Assembly: GCA_964557295.1 (NCBI GenBank)
Contig: CAZKZP010000069.1
Location: 1-11,835, forward strand
DNA length: 11,835 bases
Direction: 5' to 3'
Source of the DNA: JBFMHP01 sp964557295
Lineage (GTDB): Bacteria; Pseudomonadota; Gammaproteobacteria; RBG-16-57-12
Position 1 is the stretch's first letter. Every line of letters starts with the position of its first letter. The notes under the pieces were generated by a model. It was not told the DNA's origin. It saw nothing but the letters and a program-made list of their open reading frames with translations, and made no database searches. Positions 5,414-11,835 of this stretch are shown here, piece by piece. Position numbers and translations under genes: made by a program.

Positions 5414-7159
5414 ATGAATAAAGAAAATCTCGCAACTTCCGCCCCGCAACCGGCCTTCGCCAGCGCCATCCGCGAGACCTGCCAGAAGGGATATTCCTGG
5501 TCCGACCTGCGTCATGACCTCATCGCGGGGCTTACCGTGGGCATCGTCGCCATACCCCTGGCAATGGCGCTGGCCATCGCCATCGACGTCCCGCCGCAAT
5601 ACGGCTTGTACACATCGATCGTGGCCGGCGCCTTGATCGCCTTGACCGGTGGCTCGCGCTTCAATATCTCCGGACCGACCGCCGCATTTGTCGTCATCCT
5701 CTTACCGATCACGCACCAGTATGGGCTGGGAGGGTTGTTGACGGCGACATGCATGGCCGGCCTCATCCTTATTATGATGGGACTCACCGGATTGGGGCGT
5801 TTGGTTCAATTCATCCCCTACCCAGTCACGCTCGGCTTCACCGCTGGAATCGCGGTGGTCATTGCCGTATTGCAGCTCAAGGACTTTCTCGGACTCACCC
5901 TCGGCCAATCTGAGCTGCACTTCCTGGACAAACTCATCCAGATCGCGCACGCGCTTCCCAGTCCACGCACCGCAGACCTGATTATCGGCGTGCTCACCCT
6001 GGGGATCTTGATCGCTTGGCGCAGGTTGCCGCTCCCGATCCCCGGCCATCTTCCGGCGTTGATAATCGGCAGTGGCGTTGCCTGGTTGATGATGCACTTC
6101 TCCGCCGACCTCAGTGCGCAGACCATCGGCTCGCGTTTCAGCTATTGGGTCGACGGCGTGGAGCACGCCGGCATACCCGCGATGCTTCCCGCGCTGAGTT
6201 TCCCGTGGCAGCAACCCGGTGCAAACGGCGCGCCGCTCGGGCTGTCATTTTCAATGATCCGCGAATTGATCGGACCCGCCTTCGCCATTGCAATGCTCGG
6301 GGCGATCGAATCATTATTATGCGCGGTGGTGGCCGACGGGATGACGGGCACCAAACACAACCCCAACGCCGAACTGGTCGGGCAAGGACTCGGCAATGTA
6401 GTGGCGCCATTTTTGGGCGGCATCACCGCCACCGCGGCCATCGCCCGCACTGTCACGAGTATCCGGAGCGCAGCCCGCTCGCCGCTCGCCGCGATCATAC
6501 ATGCGGCCGTGGTGTTGCTGGCCGTGCTGCTGCTCGCGCCGCTGCTCAGCCACGTCCCCATGGCAGCGCTGGCCGCCTTGCTGCTCATGACCGCCTGGAA
6601 CATGAGCGAGGCCAAACACGTCGTATTTACCTTGCGCACGGCGCCGCGCAGCGATGTGGCAGTGCTGCTCACATGTTTTACGCTCACGGTGATCTTCGAC
6701 ATGGTCATCGCCGTCGCCGTGGGCGTGGCCTTGGCCGCGGTACTGTTCATCCAGCGCATGACCGAACTCACAGCCACCCGCATCCTGGACCGTCAGCATC
6801 ACCCGCATTTGAGTGATCTGCCGGCGGAGATCGCCGTCTATGACATCAACGGTCCGTTATTCTTTGGCGCGGCGGAAAAGGCATTGAATGTTTTGCATCG
6901 CACTAATCAAGGCATCAAGGTGATCATCATTGACCTGAGTGATGTTCCGATGATCGACATGACCGCCTTGGTGGCCTTGCGCTCGGCCTTGGCACAGCTT
7001 GGCAAGCGAAAAATCCCGGTGGTCTTCGCCAATCCATCGCCCCAGGTGGTCGACACCTTACATCAGTCCGGACTGAATGAAATCGAAGGAAAGATATTGT
7101 TCCGCACCGATCTCGCCGCGGCGCGCGATGCGGCGCTGACACTCGCGCATCGCAGGTAG
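5414..7159 (+). CDS. dauA: SulP-family transporter, DauA-like C4-dicarboxylate/anion transporter
   Basis: A 581-residue inner-membrane protein with about a dozen hydrophobic segments (residues ~35-450) and a cytoplasmic C-terminal STAS domain (~472-575). It closely resembles E. coli DauA (formerly YchM, 559 residues) from memory: shared segments include IPLAMALAI (47-55), SGPTAAFVVIL (86-96), LGAIESLLCAVV (295-306), DGMTGTKH (308-315), VGQGLGN (322-328), GGITATAAIAR (335-345), AWNMSEA (394-400) and GPLFF (480-484). DauA imports C4-dicarboxylates such as succinate at acidic pH; other SulP proteins carry sulfate or bicarbonate, so the substrate is inferred. In the STAS domain the loop reads DVPMIDMTAL (510-519), lacking the phosphorylatable serine of SpoIIAA-type anti-anti-sigma proteins. 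The ATG at 5414 has no clear Shine-Dalgarno sequence. Transcribed divergently from the CFA-like operon and convergently with pbpC; probably monocistronic. Confidence 0.9.
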   Translation: MNKENLATSAPQPAFASAIRETCQKGYSWSDLRHDLIAGLTVGIVAIPLAMALAIAIDVPPQYGLYTSIVAGALIALTGGSRFNISGPTAAFVVILLPITHQYGLGGLLTATCMAGLILIMMGLTGLGRLVQFIPYPVTLGFTAGIAVVIAVLQLKDFLGLTLGQSELHFLDKLIQIAHALPSPRTADLIIGVLTLGILIAWRRLPLPIPGHLPALIIGSGVAWLMMHFSADLSAQTIGSRFSYWVDGVEHAGIPAMLPALSFPWQQPGANGAPLGLSFSMIRELIGPAFAIAMLGAIESLLCAVVADGMTGTKHNPNAELVGQGLGNVVAPFLGGITATAAIARTVTSIRSAARSPLAAIIHAAVVLLAVLLLAPLLSHVPMAALAALLLMTAWNMSEAKHVVFTLRTAPRSDVAVLLTCFTLTVIFDMVIAVAVGVALAAVLFIQRMTELTATRILDRQHHPHLSDLPAEIAVYDINGPLFFGAAEKALNVLHRTNQGIKVIIIDLSDVPMIDMTALVALRSALAQLGKRKIPVVFANPSPQVVDTLHQSGLNEIEGKILFRTDLAAARDAALTLAHRR

Positions 7160-7245
7160 CCAGGATGGACCGAACCCGGATTTGCCGTTAGCGATCTACC
7201 GCAACAGCCCTACGGAATATCCGTCTTCAGCGGGAGATAAAAGGC
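7160..7245. other. Convergent intergenic gap between dauA and pbpC
   Basis: These 86 bases separate two genes that end toward each other. The clearest structure is a 5-bp hairpin, ACGGA/TCCGT (7212-7224, loop ATA), without a following T-tract on either strand. I see no classical bidirectional intrinsic terminator and no small gene. Confidence 0.35.
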
Positions 7246-9588
7246 TCACTCCACCAACACGGTCACTTCGTCACTCCGCCCCTGCTCATCGACCACGGTG
7301 ATCGCGTATTGCCCCGGCGTCTTGAATACATAGGGCTGGCTGGCCGCGGCATCCAAGAGATATTGCAGCTGACCATTGATGAACCAGTAGTGGCGACCCT
7401 GTCCGCCCAATGCTTGCAGCAGAATGCGCGGCATCTCATGACTGGCGCCCGCGCTGCGCAACACGCTGCCGTTACGCAAGCCGGCGATCTTGACCGACCC
7501 CGTGGTGATGGCGGGCGGCCGCGCGCATTTGGCATCGTAATCGGGAATCTGGCGCACACGACGATAACGCACCTCGATCCACGGCTCCACGGCCTTCGGC
7601 CAAAGTGCGACGTTCTGCTGTCGTGTGTTTTTCACTTTGCATCCGGCGTCGACGCGTTTTCCCGTTTTGCTGTTGACCGTGAAGCTCACGGGATTGCTGC
7701 TCCACTGCGCATCATTTTCGGGAAAGGTGAACGGCACGTTGCCGTCCAGGAGATGGGCGGGTTTTTTGCGATGGCAATGCGCGAGCGGGGTTTCCTCGGC
7801 CAAGCCGCCGAGGGGCCAGCAGATTTCCGCCTGCGTGACATTGGCGGGTGCGGTGTTGATGCTTGCGGGAGAACGCGCATCGCCGTTGATAACAGAAGGC
7901 AGGTTGTCGGTGATCGCAAAGAGAATCGGCGCGGCGGCGAGCGCGCCATAATAGCCGGGCAGCGGCGTGCCGTCGGGCCGGCCAATCCAGACGCCCACGG
8001 TGTAGTGCGCCGTCACGCCGATCGACCAACTGTCGCGAAAACCGTAACTGGTGCCGGTCTTCCAGGCCACGGGGGTCCCGCGATAGTCCATCAGATACGG
8101 CGCCGGACGATCGGGGCGCTCGTTGCTGCCGAGGATGTCGCGAATGATCCATGCCGCCCCTTCCGACAGAAGCCGCCGCTGCCACAGCTCATCTGCTTCG
8201 AGCATGCGCGGCCGTCCCGCCAAACCCTGATTGGCCAGCGCGGAATAGGCGCCGACCAGTGACTCCAACGTCGTTCCCGCGCCACCCAAACCCAGTGCCA
8301 GATTGGCCTTGGCGCCGGTGGGCAGAATGATGTTCACCCCGGCGGTTTTCAGCCGGTTCATAAACGTGTTGTCGCCCAGTTTCTCCAGCACCTGGATGGC
8401 GGGCACATTGAGCGAGCGTCGCAGCGCCTCGCTGACACTGACCGGGCCGTGAAAGCCATTGTCGAAATTCTCCGGGCGGTAATCACCGAAATCGGATGGC
8501 GCGTCCACCAGCAGGGATTGCGCGTGGATCAATCCGGCGTCGATGGCCATGCCGTAGATAAACGGCTTGAGTGTCGAGCCCGGTGAACGCACTGCCTGCA
8601 CCATGTCGACGTGACCGAAGCGCTGATCATCGCCGAAATCGGCGGAGCCGACATAGGCGCGCACCGCCAGTGTGCTGTTTTCCAGCACCAGCGCCGCCGC
8701 CGAGGTGCCCAAGGGCATTCCCTGGGTGTGATTGCGGATCAACTCGGTGAGGTTCTGTTGCAGGTTCGCGTCGATCGTGGTGTGGTAAATCTCTTGGGTT
8801 GGATTCTCCGTCACGAGGCGCCGCGCCAACAACGGAGCCCGTTGCGGCTGCGTATAGAATTGCGCCCAGACCGGCTCGATCAGCGCGTCGTCGACCCGTT
8901 GTTGCGGCCACACCTGCAAGGCGCCGAGGCGTTTGAGCACCTTGTCGCGCATGGCTTGCGCGCGCTCGGGATAACGGTCGGGACGATTGCGGCTCGGCGC
9001 CTGGGGCAATACCGCGAGCAATGCCGCCTCGGCATCGCTGAGCACCGCCGCCGATTTGCCGAAATAGGTGTAGCAGGCCGCTTGCACCCCTTCCACCGTC
9101 CCGCCAAACGGGGCGCGGTTGAGGTACAGCGTGAGGATCTCCTCCTTGCTGTGGTGCCATTCGAGTTGCAGGGCGCGCCACAGTTGCCAGAGTTTACCGC
9201 CGAGGCCGCGCTCGACCGGATCGATCAGACGAGCGACCTGCATGGTCAAGGTGGAACCGCCGGAGATGATGCTGCCGCTGCTGAGGTTCTGCCAGAGGGC
9301 GCGCAGCATGGAGAAAGGGTTGAAGCCCGGATGGCGCCAGAACCAGCGATCCTCGTAATGGAGCAGGGCCTCGATATAGTTGGGCGAGACCTCGTCGAGC
9401 GTGACCGGATAACGCCAGACGCCCTTCGCGTCGGCGAAGGCGCTCAGGGGCGCGCCGTCGCGCGCCACCACGACCCGCGCGAATTCCGCCTCCAAGGTCG
9501 CCGGCAGCGGGAACAGCAGGTCCAGTAGCACCAGACCTGCCATTACCGCGGCGAGTGCGACAACGAACCGTCTGACGCTATTTCGCAC
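7246..9588 (-). CDS. pbpC: Penicillin-binding protein 1C (bifunctional transglycosylase/transpeptidase)
   Basis: A 780-residue class A PBP, close to the 770 residues of E. coli PBP1C. An N-terminal membrane anchor (~8-28) precedes the glycosyltransferase domain, with catalytic E79 in YEDRWFWRHPG (78-88) and the family motif GGSTLTMQ (110-117). The transpeptidase domain carries all three penicillin-binding motifs: STLK (nucleophile S338, K341), SLN (392-394) and KTGTS (510-514). The C-terminal ~90 residues fit the BiPBP_C domain found in this subclass. It acts on the periplasmic face of the inner membrane in peptidoglycan assembly or repair; its expected cell-wall activities look intact. The start is GTG at 9588, overlapping the upstream alpha-2-macroglobulin gene by 11 bp, with a weak AAGG close by; this suggests translational coupling. 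The yfhM-pbpC pairing is conserved in many proteobacteria and implies joint work in envelope defence. Confidence 0.95.
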   Translation of the reverse strand: MRNSVRRFVVALAAVMAGLVLLDLLFPLPATLEAEFARVVVARDGAPLSAFADAKGVWRYPVTLDEVSPNYIEALLHYEDRWFWRHPGFNPFSMLRALWQNLSSGSIISGGSTLTMQVARLIDPVERGLGGKLWQLWRALQLEWHHSKEEILTLYLNRAPFGGTVEGVQAACYTYFGKSAAVLSDAEAALLAVLPQAPSRNRPDRYPERAQAMRDKVLKRLGALQVWPQQRVDDALIEPVWAQFYTQPQRAPLLARRLVTENPTQEIYHTTIDANLQQNLTELIRNHTQGMPLGTSAAALVLENSTLAVRAYVGSADFGDDQRFGHVDMVQAVRSPGSTLKPFIYGMAIDAGLIHAQSLLVDAPSDFGDYRPENFDNGFHGPVSVSEALRRSLNVPAIQVLEKLGDNTFMNRLKTAGVNIILPTGAKANLALGLGGAGTTLESLVGAYSALANQGLAGRPRMLEADELWQRRLLSEGAAWIIRDILGSNERPDRPAPYLMDYRGTPVAWKTGTSYGFRDSWSIGVTAHYTVGVWIGRPDGTPLPGYYGALAAAPILFAITDNLPSVINGDARSPASINTAPANVTQAEICWPLGGLAEETPLAHCHRKKPAHLLDGNVPFTFPENDAQWSSNPVSFTVNSKTGKRVDAGCKVKNTRQQNVALWPKAVEPWIEVRYRRVRQIPDYDAKCARPPAITTGSVKIAGLRNGSVLRSAGASHEMPRILLQALGGQGRHYWFINGQLQYLLDAAASQPYVFKTPGQYAITVVDEQGRSDEVTVLVE

Positions 9589-11835
9589 GCGCCTTGACGA
9601 CAGTCAGATCGGAAATCGAGTGGCTGATGCCCTGGATGTACGGGCGATACATGTCCTCGACATACACCGGCGGCACGGTATAGGTGCCGGGCGTGACCGC
9701 GCGCGCCAGATAGAAGAGATCGGCGTAGCCCCACTCGTACAGATCGAACGCGGCCACGAAACGATCATCGCGATACTCCTGATGCTTGATGCGGCCCTGG
9801 TTCTCGCTCTGCAACTCCGCCATGCCGCGACCGTCGATGGTGAAACGATCGAGTTTGACGGCGTGATCGAGATTCTGGTTCTCCAGCTCCAGACCGGCGG
9901 GCAGCAGGTCCACCAGCAAGGCATCCGGAATGCGCCGCTTGGCGCTCACGCGCAGATGCACCACCACCAGCTCGCCGGTCGCCAGCGACGGCAGCGCACG
10001 CTTGCCCTCGATCGTGGAGTTGGCGAGCAGCTTGCCGTTGATGTCGTAATATTCGCGCGCCACGTTGATATCATCGAGGCGCGGCGCCGGCGCCTGTTTG
10101 GGATAACCGGTGACGACCATTTCGGCAAAAAGTTTGTCGTTGCTGGTGGAGCGGAACGAAAGACCGTTCACCAGTTCATTGCCGTCGAACAAGCGCTGAT
10201 AACTGCCGACGCCGCTCACGGGTTGCGCGCTCTTGCCCAGCAGCAGCTCCCCGGCCCAGGCGGTATTTTCGCCAAGCGACAGCGCCACCCCCGCCTTGAA
10301 CAGCGCCAAGCGCTCCTGGGTGCTGAGGTAGTCTTGCCCCGTGGCGGCGTCCGCCAGCTTGAAGATCAGCTCGCTGCGGCCCGCCACGTTGATCTTCTCC
10401 TTCTCCAGCAGATAGGCCATCAGCGCGGTGTCGCGCAGCGGGCTGCCGTAATCGCCCAGGTAGTAATAACGATCACTGGCGAGCGGTTTGCGCAACCCCT
10501 CTTCGATGGCGCGCATGCCGCGCGCGCGGTCACCCTGCTTGACCAAGGCGATGCCGAGCTGCACCAGCGCCAGACCGCTCTTGGCATCGGCGCGATTCTG
10601 ATCGTACATATTGCGCAGCGCGCCGAGCGGGGCGCGATTGAGTTTGGCGAGTACATAGGCCGCGTAGGCGCGATAACTGAAGCGGTAATGCGCCGAGTCC
10701 TGACTCCAGCGTTCGCTGAACATGCCGCCGTTCGTATTCACATACTGCAGCAGCCGTTGCATGGTCTTTTCCAGCAGGGTGTTATCCACCGTCACGCCCT
10801 GTTCGCGCGCATCGGTGATGAAGTCCGCGATATAGGCGGTGAGCCAGTGCTCCTCCGCGCCGGCGTTGTCCCACAGACCAAACCCGCCGTCGGCGAGCTG
10901 GAAGGTGCTCAGGCGGCGCAAGCCCGCTTCGAGATATTCCGCGCGCTTGGCGATGTTCACCTCGCCCGTGGTGAGGTCGGAGAGGTTCAGCCGCGTCACG
11001 GCGTCGGGTGTTGCGAATATCCACGGATAGGTACTGCTGGTGGTCTGCTCCAGACAGCCATAGGGATAGTGCAGCAGCTGCCGCAGATGGGTGCTGAGCG
11101 CAATCGGCGGACGCGATGAGACCGTCAACCCCGCCTCCGCGGTGTTGGTCATCAGGCCATCGAGTTCCTTGCCGAGGGTGAGTCGATCATTTTTCGACAG
11201 GACCGCGCGCACCTGGCGGCTCACCGAGGGATACGGCGGCCGCACCGAGAGCGACCAGCGGCGGCTCAGATCGATCTTGTCCTGGCCTTTGGCGTTGTTG
11301 CGCACATCGACCTGCAACGCGCCTTTGCCGAAGTCATCGATGGCGCCGAGTGGAAACGCGAGCACCGCCTTCCCGTTGTCGGCCAGGGTCAATTCCTGTT
11401 TCCGCGGGCTCAACCGCAGCGGGGGCTGCGCACGGATGTTCACGCTGAGCTGTTGCGCCTTGCCCGAGAGATTTTGGATATCCAGCGTCGCGGTGGAATT
11501 GTCTCCATTGGCGAGGAAGCGCGGCATGGAAATCTCCGCGATCACCGGGGCGGCCACGGTCACCTCGTGCTCGGCGCTGCCGAACTGCTGTTCACCATAG
11601 GCCAGCGCCATCAGCCGCAGACGGCCGTTGAAATCCGGCAACGCCAAGGGGATCTCGGCCTCGCCCCGTGCATCGAGCGCGACCGGCCCGCTGAACAGCG
11701 AGACGATCTGCACCTCGCTTTGCGCCTTCTTGCCGCCGCGGCTGAGATCGGCGTCGCCGCCGAAGCGTTGGCTGGCCATGGCGCCTTCGAGGCTGTCGAT
11801 CACGGCGGCGTACATATCGCGGCTGTCGATGCCAT
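9578..11835 (-). CDS. yfhM: Bacterial alpha-2-macroglobulin, C-terminal part (incomplete at the window edge)
   Basis: The reading frame is open to the right edge, so the N-terminal half, including any signal peptide and lipobox, lies outside; about 752 residues are visible, against roughly 1650 in E. coli YfhM. Numbering from the first internal Met (11815): the alpha-2-macroglobulin domain with VSLFSGPVAL (38-47) comes first. The thioester motif CLEQ follows at 254-257 (Cys codon 11054-11056) inside YPYGCLEQTTS. Next is an alpha-helical thioester domain to ~560, then C-terminal beta-rich domains ending in a segment with FYLARAVTPGTYTVPPVY. The intact thioester indicates the protease-trapping type: cleavage of a bait region by an attacking protease triggers covalent capture. 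The bait region probably lies at or just beyond the edge. The protein is periplasmic by family knowledge. It is followed by pbpC with an 11-bp overlap, the classic arrangement. Confidence 0.93.
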   Translation of the reverse strand, partial: GIDSRDMYAAVIDSLEGAMASQRFGGDADLSRGGKKAQSEVQIVSLFSGPVALDARGEAEIPLALPDFNGRLRLMALAYGEQQFGSAEHEVTVAAPVIAEISMPRFLANGDNSTATLDIQNLSGKAQQLSVNIRAQPPLRLSPRKQELTLADNGKAVLAFPLGAIDDFGKGALQVDVRNNAKGQDKIDLSRRWSLSVRPPYPSVSRQVRAVLSKNDRLTLGKELDGLMTNTAEAGLTVSSRPPIALSTHLRQLLHYPYGCLEQTTSSTYPWIFATPDAVTRLNLSDLTTGEVNIAKRAEYLEAGLRRLSTFQLADGGFGLWDNAGAEEHWLTAYIADFITDAREQGVTVDNTLLEKTMQRLLQYVNTNGGMFSERWSQDSAHYRFSYRAYAAYVLAKLNRAPLGALRNMYDQNRADAKSGLALVQLGIALVKQGDRARGMRAIEEGLRKPLASDRYYYLGDYGSPLRDTALMAYLLEKEKINVAGRSELIFKLADAATGQDYLSTQERLALFKAGVALSLGENTAWAGELLLGKSAQPVSGVGSYQRLFDGNELVNGLSFRSTSNDKLFAEMVVTGYPKQAPAPRLDDINVAREYYDINGKLLANSTIEGKRALPSLATGELVVVHLRVSAKRRIPDALLVDLLPAGLELENQNLDHAVKLDRFTIDGRGMAELQSENQGRIKHQEYRDDRFVAAFDLYEWGYADLFYLARAVTPGTYTVPPVYVEDMYRPYIQGISHSISDLTVVKARAK

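Noticed and set aside
7160..7245. Bidirectional terminator between dauA and pbpC
   Set aside because: Only a 5-bp hairpin without a T-tract is present; no GC-rich stem followed by T residues on either strand.
7309..9528. Two long plus-strand open frames (317 and 305 codons) opposite pbpC
   Set aside because: The minus-strand frame has all PBP1C catalytic motifs; the opposite frames have low-complexity, motif-free translations.
9620..11119. Long plus-strand open frame (499 codons) opposite the alpha-2-macroglobulin gene
   Set aside because: Its translation is rich in H, Q, R and A with no recognisable motif, while the minus strand encodes a clear protein with a CLEQ thioester. It is an antisense artefact of high GC coding DNA.
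1..11835. Mobile element, phage, toxin-antitoxin or CRISPR-based system
   Set aside because: No transposase, integrase, spaced direct repeats or small toxin/antitoxin-like frames were found; all large genes are recognisable chromosomal functions.

Overview
The window looks like chromosomal DNA of a GC-rich proteobacterium, most likely a gammaproteobacterium. This rests on the gene content: a DauA-type SulP transporter very close to the Escherichia coli protein, a yfhM-pbpC pair (alpha-2-macroglobulin plus penicillin-binding protein 1C) and a cyclopropane-fatty-acid-synthase-type lipid methyltransferase. A pyrimidine/purine-asymmetric intergenic repeat of a style common in proteobacteria sits at the left edge. 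No marker gene allows a finer placement. There is no transposase, integrase, tRNA, rRNA or CRISPR array; the region reads as ordinary chromosome.

Layout. Bases 1-135 hold an intergenic repeat with nested hairpins. Next, on the minus strand, is a small SAM-dependent methyltransferase of the phospholipid N-methyltransferase type (136-780). A 169-bp gap separates it from a minus-strand cluster that reads, in transcription order, CFA-synthase-like methyltransferase (5136-3829), geranylgeranyl-reductase-family flavoprotein (3823-2705) and PolX DNA polymerase/PHP exonuclease (2677-950). The spacings are 5 and 27 bp, so this is very probably one operon. A 277-bp divergent regulatory region (5137-5413) contains overlapping, mutually exclusive inverted repeats. 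It leads on the plus strand to a DauA-like C4-dicarboxylate/anion transporter (5414-7159). After an 86-bp convergent gap come pbpC (9588-7246, GTG start) and the C-terminal part of a bacterial alpha-2-macroglobulin with an intact CLEQ thioester (9578 to the right edge, incomplete), both on the minus strand and overlapping by 11 bp.

How they work together. Two themes appear. Left half: membrane lipid modification, with a CFA-type methyltransferase next to a flavin reductase of the isoprenoid/lipid-saturating superfamily and, further on, a PmtA-like methyltransferase. PolX is a repair enzyme that appears to share the transcript. Right half: periplasmic defence and envelope repair, where alpha-2-macroglobulin traps invading proteases and PBP1C is thought to rebuild damaged peptidoglycan. 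The most speculative but testable idea is that the methyltransferase-reductase pair makes a methyl-branched or otherwise saturated lipid rather than a plain cyclopropane fatty acid. I see no clear-cut undescribed system.
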